Shown here: positions 47,269 to 53,573 of the stretch, piece after piece
Numbering within the stretch: the stretch's first letter is position 1
Layout: the number at the start of each line of letters is the position of its first letter
Assembly: GCF_030825785.1 (NCBI RefSeq)
Contig: NZ_JAPJPG010000006.1
Location: 1 to 53,573, forward strand
DNA length: 53,573 bases
Direction of reading: 5' to 3'
From: Anaerococcus sp.
GTDB taxonomy: Bacteria > Bacillota > Clostridia > Tissierellales > Peptoniphilaceae
Translations under genes and position numbers: made by a program
Notes under the pieces: model-generated
What the model saw: the letters and a program-made list of their open reading frames with translations, nothing else
Databases searched by the model: none
What the model was told of the DNA's origin: nothing

Positions 47269-47976
47269 TTAAATATTCTTAATCAAAATATCAAATTCTT
47301 GAACGAAAGTTTTTCCATCTTCGATATAGAAAGGCTCTAAGTTATCATCTAAGAAGCTTTTCCCATTGTAAGTAGGCTCAATACAGATATAATCATCCAA
47401 AAAGTCAGACCACAAGGTAAAAGTACCTACATTTTCTAATCCCTTAATTTCAACTTTCCTATCTGCCATAGTAAAAACCATGGAAGAAGCCTCAATGAAA
47501 ATAGAATCTGGAAGGTCTTTCTTTTCGATTTTATAATCTCTTAGGGTCAAATCTTCGAATCTTGTCTCAAAATATGGATGAAAGGCAGGAGCTAGAGGAA
47601 GGATTTTCTCTCCCTTATTTTTTATAGTAAGCTTTGTCCTTAATCCATGATCCAACAATTTATAGGAAATTTCAAAATAAACTTTATCATAAGAGCCAAG
47701 GCCTTTAAGTCCTAGCTTAAGATAATCCTTCCCATAATCTTTTACTTCCCATTTCTTATCTCTGCCAAAGCCATGGCTAGGAAGTTCACTTAACAGTTTA
47801 TCATCAGAAAAATTAGGGGTGCACACATGCATGCCACCCCTAATCTTGTAGCTATCAGCCAATTTTAGACGAGATTTTGGGAAGAATACAGACTCTCCTC
47901 CATATGATAAATCTTCTACATAAGCTCCATCTAAATTTATATGTGCTGCAAGCTTCTTATTTTTAATTGTTTCCAT
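47269..47976 (-). CDS. Aldose 1-epimerase family protein
   Basis: A 235-residue galactose mutarotase-fold protein. Diagnostic segments are SHGFGRDKKW with the conserved His-Gly-Phe-x-Arg, PLAPAFHPYF with the catalytic His, and YICIEPTYNGKS with the catalytic Glu. It is shorter than classical GalM (about 340) and closer to YeaD-like hexose-6-phosphate epimerases. It overlaps the ferritin stop by one base, so it is in the same operon, although no functional link to iron is obvious. Confidence 0.88.
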   Translation of the reverse strand: METIKNKKLAAHINLDGAYVEDLSYGGESVFFPKSRLKLADSYKIRGGMHVCTPNFSDDKLLSELPSHGFGRDKKWEVKDYGKDYLKLGLKGLGSYDKVYFEISYKLLDHGLRTKLTIKNKGEKILPLAPAFHPYFETRFEDLTLRDYKIEKKDLPDSIFIEASSMVFTMADRKVEIKGLENVGTFTLWSDFLDDYICIEPTYNGKSFLDDNLEPFYIEDGKTFVQEFDILIKNI

Positions 47977-48485
47977 TATTCAGCGATATTTGGTTCTGTT
48001 GGTTCTGGTCTTTGGCCAAGTTCAGCATCAAGGATATAAATTGAGTGCCAATCATCTCCAACTCTTTCTAGTCTTGTGATGATTTTACTAAATGTTTCTT
48101 CTTCTTCAACTTGTTCGTCGATGTACCATTGGATAAAGCTTCTTACTCTCTCATCAACCCCGTTTGCTTCTTTGGCGATGTTTGTGATTCTTCTAGTAAC
48201 TTCTTTTTCGTGTTCTAGAGCTTTCTTCATAACATCAAGAACTGATTCATAATCTCCTTGTGGTTCAGGAATTGCAGTATAAACTGGTTTGTAGCCAACT
48301 GATTGAAGGAAGTCTTTCATACCTTCTCCGTGGAAGATTTCTTCTGTTACTTGGTGGTCTAACCATGTTGTAAATCCATCAAGGTCAAGGTCATCTGTGT
48401 AAGCTGCCATAGCCTTGTAAATATAAGCTGACTCAAATTCAAAGTTCATTTGTTCATTGATTAAATCAAAAATTTTCTTATCCAT
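47976..48485 (-). CDS. ftnA: Non-haem ferritin
   Basis: A 169-residue four-helix iron-storage protein. Ferroxidase ligands are visible at Glu16 (NEQMNFEF), Glu49 and His52 (TEEIFH), with further Glu in QWYIDEQVEEEETF. The length and the start MDKKIFDLINEQMN match bacterial FtnA. It stores iron as a 24-mer and limits Fenton chemistry. It starts on the last base of the preceding small gene and is followed by the epimerase gene. Confidence 0.95.
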   Translation of the reverse strand: MDKKIFDLINEQMNFEFESAYIYKAMAAYTDDLDLDGFTTWLDHQVTEEIFHGEGMKDFLQSVGYKPVYTAIPEPQGDYESVLDVMKKALEHEKEVTRRITNIAKEANGVDERVRSFIQWYIDEQVEEEETFSKIITRLERVGDDWHSIYILDAELGQRPEPTEPNIAE

Positions 48486-48787
48486 TATTTTAATTCTCCT
48501 TCTTCGATGTAATTATCATATAGGGTGTAGACCCCATATATGTACATACCTTTCTTTATAATTATATCTATCACTTCATTGATAGAAGTTGGGAGGATAT
48601 CAACTGTGAAAGAATGCTCTTTTATAGTAAATCTCTTTGATTTGATGATATTTTTCTTCATCAAATCATTAAAAATACCCACAGCAATAGACCCCTCAAA
48701 GCTTTTATCCAAATCGAAAGTTACAGGATATACTTCGTCCGCCTTATCTTTATCTAGTATTTTCTTAATAAGCATCAAATCTTTCAT
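48485..48787 (-). CDS. Small protein of unknown function upstream of ferritin
   Basis: A 100-residue protein not recognised. It alternates strands and short helices and has no Cys, no His cluster and no membrane segment. ITNEVI-like helix INEVIDIIIKKGMYIYGVYTL ends it, followed by an acidic tail. It is translationally coupled to ferritin (one-base overlap), so it may act with it, for example in regulation, but that is inference. AGGAGAGG precedes the ATG. Confidence 0.7.
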   Translation of the reverse strand: MKDLMLIKKILDKDKADEVYPVTFDLDKSFEGSIAVGIFNDLMKKNIIKSKRFTIKEHSFTVDILPTSINEVIDIIIKKGMYIYGVYTLYDNYIEEGELK

Positions 48788-48923
48788 AATCCTCTCCTAT
48801 AAGAATATTACCCAATTATTTTAAAAAATAACTTATAATGAAAGTATATTAAAAGTAAGATTAAAAAATACATGCCATAGATAATTGTATTTTACAGATT
48901 TAGCAACTTAAGATAATCCAATC

Positions 48924-49559
48924 CTAGTTCAAATCTATTTTATGTTTTTCCTCCATCTCCTTAAAGGAGAAGATACAACCGCAATAATCTTGCCTGTAAA
49001 GATCATATTTTTTTGAAAGCTCTATGGATTTCTTGTAGCCATTTTTCTTCTTAAAGTCCGAATAAAGATAGCTTACCCCATACTCCTTTTCTAAACTCTC
49101 TCCTATCTCATTAAGCCACTGGCTGTTTTTGTAGGGAGAAATCGAAAGTGTTGTAGAAAAATAATCGTAGGATTTTTCTTTGGCAAATTTTGCCGTCTCC
49201 TCTAGTCTTAACCTGTAACATTTATAGCAGGCCTCTCCTCCTTCGTGATCATCTCTTCTAAGCTTTGCAATATCTGAAAAATCAGATATATCATTTGGAG
49301 GAAAGATTATCTTAGAATCTATACCGATAGCCTCCTTCAAATCTCTTAGGGTATCTACTCTTTTTTCTAGCTCGCTTGTTGGATAAATCATGGGATTATA
49401 ATAGAAAAGATCAATCTCAAAGTCGTCGTATATCCTCTCAATAACAGCAGTTGAGCAAGGTGCACAGCAAACTTGCATCAAAATCCTTGGCCTTAGCCCC
49501 TTTTTCTTGTTTTCTCTTATAATCTCTTCCATCTTGAGATTGTAATTGATTTTTTGCAT
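48924..49559 (-). CDS. queH: Epoxyqueuosine reductase QueH
   Basis: A 211-residue protein of the former DUF208 family, which carries out the last step of queuosine synthesis in tRNA. Conserved Cys are C31, C32 and C35 in MQVCCAPCS, the pair in GGEACYKCYRLRLEE and the pair in YRQDYCGCIFSF, which bind a [4Fe-4S] cluster and a second metal. STTLSISPYKN is also family-typical. AAGGAG lies upstream. It follows the rpsI terminator on the same strand. Other queuosine genes are not in the window. Confidence 0.93.
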   Translation of the reverse strand: MQKINYNLKMEEIIRENKKKGLRPRILMQVCCAPCSTAVIERIYDDFEIDLFYYNPMIYPTSELEKRVDTLRDLKEAIGIDSKIIFPPNDISDFSDIAKLRRDDHEGGEACYKCYRLRLEETAKFAKEKSYDYFSTTLSISPYKNSQWLNEIGESLEKEYGVSYLYSDFKKKNGYKKSIELSKKYDLYRQDYCGCIFSFKEMEEKHKIDLN

Positions 49560-49586
49560 TTCTTATCTCCTTTAGATAATTTTGCT

Positions 49587-49618
49587 AAAAAATAAACCGC
49601 AAGTCGTAACCTGCGGTT
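49587..49618 (-). terminator. Terminator of rplM-rpsI
   Basis: The minus strand reads AACCGCA, ten-base loop, TGCGGTT, TA and six T. It starts 13 bases after the rpsI stop. Confidence 0.9.
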
Positions 49619-49630
49619 GTAATTGTTTGA

Positions 49631-50020
49631 TTATCTCTTTGAGAATTGAGATGATTTTCTTGCCTTTTTGAAACCAGGTTTCTTTCTTTCTTTTTTACGA
49701 GAATCTCTTGTTAAGAATCCTGCTCTCTTAAGGGCTTGTCTATAGTCAGGGTTAGCAATTAGTAGCGCTCTTGCGATAGCGTGTCTTATTGCTCCTGCTT
49801 GTCCTGTATATCCTCCACCATTAACATTGATTTTGATATCGTAGTTGTTTAGGTTCTCTGTTAATTCAAGTGGTGATTTTGCTATTACTTTTAGTGTATC
49901 ATAGTTGAAGTATTCGTCTAGGCTTCTTCCATTAACAAGGATTTCTCCGTTACCAGAAACCATAGTACATCTAGCTACAGATGTCTTTCTTCTTCCTGTT
50001 GATTGAATTATATCTGCCAT
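49631..50020 (-). CDS. rpsI: Ribosomal protein uS9
   Basis: A 129-residue small-subunit protein. It begins QSTGRRKTSVARCTMVSGNG, contains VNGGGYTGQAGAIRHAIARAL and ends in the basic tail KSSQFSKR, whose last Arg reaches the ribosomal P site. It is 11 bases after rplM. Confidence 0.98.
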   Translation of the reverse strand: MADIIQSTGRRKTSVARCTMVSGNGEILVNGRSLDEYFNYDTLKVIAKSPLELTENLNNYDIKINVNGGGYTGQAGAIRHAIARALLIANPDYRQALKRAGFLTRDSRKKERKKPGFKKARKSSQFSKR

Positions 50021-50031
50021 CTAAGCCCTCC

Positions 50032-50472
50032 TTAATTTAATTCCAAAACTTCAGGCATTTGGGATTCATGTCCGTGTTCGCTACCAGCGTAAACTCTAAG
50101 CTTCTTAGCCATAGCACGACCAAGTTTGTTGTGTGGAAGCATGCCCTCTATTGCGTGACTTACTATAAATTCAGGTTTTTTAGATTTCATATCCTTGAAT
50201 TTAGTAATCTTTTGTCCACCGCTGTATCCTGAGTATCTTTGGTATTCTTTTTGGTCTTCTTTGTTACCAGTAAGAACGACTTTGTCAGCATTGATTACAA
50301 TAACATAATCTCCAGTATCGTAGTGTGGAGTAAATGTTGGTTTGTTCTTTCCTCTTAATATTGCTGCAACTTGGCTAGCTAGTCTACCTAGAACCATTCC
50401 TTCTGCATCAACGACATACCATTTTCTGTCGATTTGATCAGGAGTTGCAGTCCATGTTTTTTGATATTTCAT
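50032..50472 (-). CDS. rplM: Ribosomal protein uL13
   Basis: A 146-residue large-subunit protein. It begins MKYQKTWTATPDQIDRKWYV and contains GRLASQVAAILRGKNKPTFTPH, VIVINADKV and EGMLPHNKLGRAMAKKLRVY. ATG at 50472 is chosen because AGGAGG lies upstream and the family starts there. An L13-type leader and a strong promoter precede it. Confidence 0.98.
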   Translation of the reverse strand: MKYQKTWTATPDQIDRKWYVVDAEGMVLGRLASQVAAILRGKNKPTFTPHYDTGDYVIVINADKVVLTGNKEDQKEYQRYSGYSGGQKITKFKDMKSKKPEFIVSHAIEGMLPHNKLGRAMAKKLRVYAGSEHGHESQMPEVLELN

Positions 50473-50620
50473 AAAATTCCTCCTATAAATTTTTCGCCTA
50501 CTATATTTAGACACCGCTTCTAGTAGGTGGCGGCTTTACTCGTCCTGACATTTGTTTATAATCGCATTCAGGATTTGCGATTTTCATCGAAAAGCTTCAT
50601 AAAAGAAACTTTAAGTTGAC
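50473..50620 (-). promoter_or_regulatory. L13-type leader of rplM-rpsI
   Basis: About 145 bases of leader. Near the gene, CCTACTA (50516-50522) can pair with TAGTAGG (50487-50493), and the neighbouring GCCGCCACC can alternatively pair with GCGGTGTC, giving two competing stems. Position and form match the L13 leader known in Firmicutes, where L13 probably controls its own synthesis. Not checked by covariance. Confidence 0.7.
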
Positions 50621-50626
50621 TCATAT

Positions 50627-50655
50627 ATAATACTACTGAATCTAGCTCTTGTCAA
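50627..50655 (-). promoter_or_regulatory. Promoter of rplM-rpsI
   Basis: TTGACA (50650-50655), 17 bases and TATTAT (50627-50632) on the minus strand. Confidence 0.8.
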
Positions 50656-50663
50656 TTATTTTA

Positions 50664-51821
50664 CTACTTTCTAGAGATTATTTTCCTTAAAATCAAAGTT
50701 ACTATGATTGTAAGAAGTACAGATAAGATAGAAGCACCAATTGCCACATCTAACTTTAGTAAAATCCTATAGATTATAAAACCGAATACCCAACTTATAA
50801 TATTTACTTTCTCATCTACTTTTGATTTTTCATTCTTTAAGAAAAAGTCTCCTATCTGAACTGCTATCATAGGGGCAAAGACAGATCCGATTAAATAGAG
50901 GAAGTTTGTAATATCATCCATTGGATAAATCATAGCCAAGATAATACCAACTACACTTACAATTATAGAAGACTTCTTTCCATCTGCATTTTGCTTGATT
51001 GACTCAAATGAAATTCCTGCTGAATAGGCATCTAGGAAAGTCGTAGTTACAGTAGATAAAATTATTATGATTATTGCCAAAACTCCAATTCCTGAATAGG
51101 AAAATATAGCAGAAAGAGTTGATTCTCCAGTAGCGATTGCTCCTGTTAGACCAATGACATACATCCACATGGATACTAGAGAATAGATACCTACAGAAAT
51201 CCAAGTCGCCTTCTCTGGCTTTTCAGCCTTCGATGTGTAATCAGATATAAGGGGCAACCAACTCATAGGCATAGCTATAGCTAGCTCTACTGCTCCTCCA
51301 AAAGATAGGGCATCAGCACTTGCATCTGATATCAAATTACTAGTAAAAGATTTTCTAGACATCAAAATCGTTAGGATAAAGAGGGCTATCATTGAAACTG
51401 TATTTATCTTGCCAAGATTGGTAATCCCTACTGCGATCCATACTATAATAAGTATTCCGATAAGAAGAGCCCAAATCTTATTTCCCCTTCCAAAAAGATC
51501 GCCAGAAGAGATTGCTCCATCATAGATCATAATTGCAGTCCATCCAACTAGTTGGAGGAAATTTAGGATTGCAAAAAATACACCACCGAGCTTTCCAAAA
51601 CTAAGCTTTGTCGCCTCCATTGCAGAAAGCCCCGTCCTTGCTCCAATAAGCCCTGACAAGCTCATTAGGATAAAGCCTGCTATATGGCCTATAACAATAG
51701 CAAGAATTGCACTTTTAAAATCCATTGAGGCATAATAAGTCCCTGTCAAAATCTCAGCTATTGACACTCCTGCTCCAAACCAAATTAGTCCATTTTCATA
51801 TATACTTGTTTTCTTTTCCAT
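50664..51821 (-). CDS. cytX: Putative hydroxymethylpyrimidine transporter (NCS1 family, CytX)
   Basis: A 385-residue permease with about 12 transmembrane helices. It starts with the NCS1-type GLIWFGAGVSIAEILTG and carries the family's MPMSWLPLISDYTSKA and TTFLDAYSAGIS segments. It is six bases after thiD and behind a TPP riboswitch, which identifies it as importer of the thiamine pyrimidine and not a cytosine permease. The substrate assignment is by context. Confidence 0.9.
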   Translation of the reverse strand: MEKKTSIYENGLIWFGAGVSIAEILTGTYYASMDFKSAILAIVIGHIAGFILMSLSGLIGARTGLSAMEATKLSFGKLGGVFFAILNFLQLVGWTAIMIYDGAISSGDLFGRGNKIWALLIGILIIVWIAVGITNLGKINTVSMIALFILTILMSRKSFTSNLISDASADALSFGGAVELAIAMPMSWLPLISDYTSKAEKPEKATWISVGIYSLVSMWMYVIGLTGAIATGESTLSAIFSYSGIGVLAIIIIILSTVTTTFLDAYSAGISFESIKQNADGKKSSIIVSVVGIILAMIYPMDDITNFLYLIGSVFAPMIAVQIGDFFLKNEKSKVDEKVNIISWVFGFIIYRILLKLDVAIGASILSVLLTIIVTLILRKIISRK

Positions 51822-51827
51822 AAATTC

Positions 51828-52625
51828 CTACTTCTTGTATTCATCCTTAATATCAAAGGCGTGGTTCATTGGTCCAGATCCCTTTCCTAGATTTAGGCCA
51901 TCCTTTAGGCAGCCTTCCAAATATTTTTTCGCTTTTCTTATAGCTTCTTCTAGGTTATAGCCCTTGGCAATATTTGCAGAAATCGATGAAGAAAGAGTAC
52001 AGCCTGTCCCGTGAGTGTTGGGATTATCAATTCTTTCTCCTTTAATCCAAATCCCAGAGCCATTTTCGTAAAGATAATCATTGGAATCATTTATCCTATG
52101 GCCACCCTTAAGAAGAACATTCGCCCCATAATCTTCATAGATCTTCTCTGCTGCTTTTTTCATATCAGCTTCATCATTAATCTTAAGGGAAGAAATTAAT
52201 TCTGCCTCCGGGATATTTGGGGTTATTAGTAGAGCAAGAGGGAAAAGTTCTTCTTTTAAAGCTTCAATTGCATCATCCTTTAAAAGCTTAGAACCTGATG
52301 TTGCTACCATAACAGGATCTAGAACTATATTTTTCGCTTCGTATTGCTTTAATTTAAGAGCTATTGACCTTATCAATTCCTTATCGGAAACCATGCCAAT
52401 CTTAACAGCATCTGGGAAAATATCTGTAAAAACTGCATCCATTTGTTTTTCTAGAAACTCACTAGTAACATCCATAATCCCACTAACGCCTGTAGTATTT
52501 TGTGCAGTAAGGGCAGTAATTACAGACTCAGAAAAGACTCCGTTTAGACTCATAGCCTTAAGATCAGCTTGAATACCAGCTCCTCCAGAAGAGTCAGAAC
52601 CAGCAATAGTAAGTGCTACTTTCAT
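51828..52625 (-). CDS. thiD: Hydroxymethylpyrimidine/phosphomethylpyrimidine kinase
   Basis: A 265-residue ribokinase-fold kinase phosphorylating the pyrimidine moiety of thiamine twice. It has LTIAGSDSSGGAGIQADLKA, DPVMVATSGSKLL, ITPNIPEAELIS and the anion hole NTHGTGCTLSSSISAN. ATG at 52625 follows GGAGG; an in-frame ATG four codons earlier overlaps that site. With cytX it forms a pyrimidine salvage operon under TPP control; thiE, thiM and de novo genes are absent from the window. Confidence 0.96.
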   Translation of the reverse strand: MKVALTIAGSDSSGGAGIQADLKAMSLNGVFSESVITALTAQNTTGVSGIMDVTSEFLEKQMDAVFTDIFPDAVKIGMVSDKELIRSIALKLKQYEAKNIVLDPVMVATSGSKLLKDDAIEALKEELFPLALLITPNIPEAELISSLKINDEADMKKAAEKIYEDYGANVLLKGGHRINDSNDYLYENGSGIWIKGERIDNPNTHGTGCTLSSSISANIAKGYNLEEAIRKAKKYLEGCLKDGLNLGKGSGPMNHAFDIKDEYKK

Positions 52626-52662
52626 AAAAACCTCCATAATTTATTACAAGAAATATCCTCAA

Positions 52663-52699
52663 AAGAAAAAGCGGATGACAAAACAAAGTCATTCCGCTT
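52663..52699 (-). terminator. Regulated terminator of the TPP riboswitch
   Basis: The minus strand reads AAGCGGA, unpaired base, TGAC, loop, GTCA, TCCGCTT and TTTC TTTT. It lies between the aptamer and the thiD ribosome site, so TPP would cause premature termination. Confidence 0.88.
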
Positions 52700-52790
52700 G
52701 ATAAATTTCCCTACGTTGGCATTATCCAAATCAGGTAAGGTCGAGGGTACAACCCTCCTCTCAGATCCTAAAAGAACTCCCTTGCTTTAT
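52700..52790 (-). promoter_or_regulatory. TPP riboswitch (THI box)
   Basis: The minus strand shows the conserved blocks AAGGGAGTTC, CTGAGAGGAGGG, ACCCTCGACC, CTTACCTGATTTGGATAATG and CCAACGTAGGGA in order. These are the pyrimidine- and pyrophosphate-sensing arms of the TPP aptamer. Confidence 0.97.
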
Positions 52791-52805
52791 TCTTTTTATA
52801 TATAA

Positions 52806-52834
52806 ATTGTAAGGTCTTAGTATGCAAAAGTCAA
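52806..52834 (-). promoter_or_regulatory. Promoter of thiD-cytX
   Basis: TTGACT (52829-52834), 17 bases and TACAAT (52806-52811) on the minus strand, just upstream of the riboswitch. Confidence 0.75.
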
Positions 52835-52913
52835 CTGGAGAAAGATATTTTATAAATATCTTTGACAAAATATTTTTGATATATTTATCTGAACAATATA
52901 GTTACTGTAATAA

Positions 52914-53160
52914 TTAAGTTAATATCTCGTTCTCTAGGGGACAGCCTAAGGATTCCTTAAAATATTTTAAAAATTTAAGATTAAACTTTTTAGGAATAAT
53001 ATATCTTGATAATTTACATTTACTTCTTATGAAGGTGTCCCCTCGAACCTCTGGGAGACAACCTCTTGGGGCTTTCGGCATGCCCCATCCGGTTTTAATT
53101 AGCCCGTCGGCGAGTGAGACCCAGGCCCTCTTTTCCACTCAACCCCGCGGGCGGCCTCGG
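52914..53160 (-). other. GC-rich structured element with a 74-codon open frame of unknown status
   Basis: An abrupt GC-rich block (about 53035-53168) adjoins an AT-rich one. AGGGGACA-CCT (52936-52947, one bulged G) and AGGTGTCCCCT (53033-53043) form an 11-bp inverted repeat about 85 bases apart. GGGGC/GCCCC, CCCGCGGG and GGCCCT/AGGGGCC add further stems. On the minus strand a 74-codon frame from GTG 53138 to 52914 crosses both blocks, with a start like EKRAWVSLADGLIKTGWGMP, but no ribosome site precedes it and no family is recognised. It may be a structured RNA, a mobile-element remnant or a spurious frame. Confidence 0.3.
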
Positions 53161-53163
53161 CAG

Positions 53164-53499
53164 GGGCCAATAAAAGGAAGAAGTTCGCTCCGCGAATTCC
53201 TCTTAAGCTTTTGGGTAGGCTTTCATATGGAAAGCCTTATTGAATTTAAGTAGTAGGCTTGCATAGGCAAGCCTATTTTAGTACAAAAAAATATGATACG
53301 CTTTGCGAAAGCAAAGCTTACTGCTCTAATTCCTCATATACGAGTAGCATGTATAATCAGAGTGAGCGTTAAGAAAATTTATCTGTTTGAGCGTAGCGAG
53401 TTATAAATTTTTAGCGAATGATGATTAGGAATACCTAGCTACTAAACAAATTAAAACGAAGAGTTCCGCCTACTAAAAAAGATTGGCGTAAGCCAATCA
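53164..53499. repeat. Cluster of short hairpins at the right end
   Basis: No gene was found from 52838 to the window end. This part holds a series of perfect hairpins: TTCGC-TCC-GCGAA (53184-53196), AGGCTTTC/GAAAGCCT (53217-53237), TAGGCTTGC-ATAG-GCAAGCCTA (53254-53275), GCTTTGC-GAAA-GCAAAGC (53300-53317) and GATTGGC-GTAA-GCCAATC (53481-53498). A longer stem of AAAATTTAT (53374-53382) and ATAAATTTT (53403-53411) encloses GCGTAGC. Several loops are GNRA or, on the minus strand, GNA. The style resembles the hairpin island beside tRNA-Phe. No transposase was seen. Confidence 0.7.
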
Positions 53500-53573
53500 T
53501 CTGGTTTCGCACTCCGCCAAGGAGCAGAGGGGGTGAATGAAAAGAGGGTTCAGGGAGAAAGGTAGAGGGGGCC

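Noticed and set aside
50664..51821. NCS1 permease considered as a cytosine permease
   Set aside because: It lies six bases after thiD under a TPP riboswitch, and no pyrimidine deaminase is nearby.
53029..53253. A 74-codon plus-strand frame in the right-end GC-rich block
   Set aside because: No ribosome site, proline- and serine-rich composition produced by GC palindromes, and it overlaps the minus-strand frame.
53164..53499. Hairpin series considered as a CRISPR array
   Set aside because: The hairpins differ in sequence, spacing is irregular and no cas gene is present.

Overview
The window is a chromosomal segment of a low-GC, Gram-positive, strictly fermentative anaerobe. The evidence is very AT-rich coding sequence, strong GGAGG ribosome sites, a complete butyrate operon, an [FeFe] hydrogenase, superoxide reductase, a class B sortase, a T-box leader and Firmicutes-type L20 and L13 leaders. 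The gene content fits Peptoniphilaceae such as Anaerococcus or a relative; the genus is inference, and no rRNA is present to test it.

Layout, left to right. (1) 0-3 kb: 5' part of pheS behind a T-box leader, preceded by infC-rpmI-rplT and an rRNA methyltransferase, driven by an L20-type leader; infC appears to start at AUA. (2) 3-6.8 kb: a MarR regulator with a DegV/FakB fatty-acid-binding protein, a degenerate metallo-beta-lactamase-fold protein, a YbaK-type deacylase and an unknown protein. (3) 6.9-14.5 kb: energy metabolism. bcd-etfB-etfA-crt-hbd-thl turn two acetyl-CoA into butyryl-CoA, and a separately transcribed CoA-transferase releases butyrate. A Rex-like site overlaps the bcd promoter. 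(4) 15-17.4 kb: a divergent operon with a D-2-hydroxyacid (lactate/glycolate) dehydrogenase and LrgAB, plausibly uptake and oxidation of a hydroxyacid. (5) 17.5-21.6 kb: a MerR regulator, superoxide reductase, hisS, a GME-fold-like protein and tRNA-Phe, tRNA-Gly and tRNA-Cys. (6) 21.7-28.6 kb: an asymmetric heterodimeric ABC exporter under a MarR repressor, and divergently a MoxR ATPase with a VWA protein. (7) 28.6-38.7 kb: murJ, an [FeFe] hydrogenase with a small CxCxxC protein, and the phosphate regulon pstSCAB-phoU-phoPR behind an 11-bp-period Pho box. (8) 38.8-43.9 kb: lacI-dctPQM-kdgK for sugar-acid import. (9) 44-53 kb: ogg and sortase B, glutaredoxin and a Cof phosphatase, a ferritin operon, queH, rplM-rpsI and a TPP-riboswitch thiD-cytX operon. 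(10) 52.9 kb to the end: a GC-rich, heavily palindromic stretch without a recognised gene.

The most unusual observations are: PstS with its two halves in swapped order (an apparent natural circular permutation); two islands of small stable hairpins, one between tRNA genes and one at the right end; the GC-rich structured element at 52.9-53.2 kb; the AUA start of infC; and several compact operator/promoter arrangements readable directly from sequence. No CRISPR array, intact transposase, prophage or defence system was seen.
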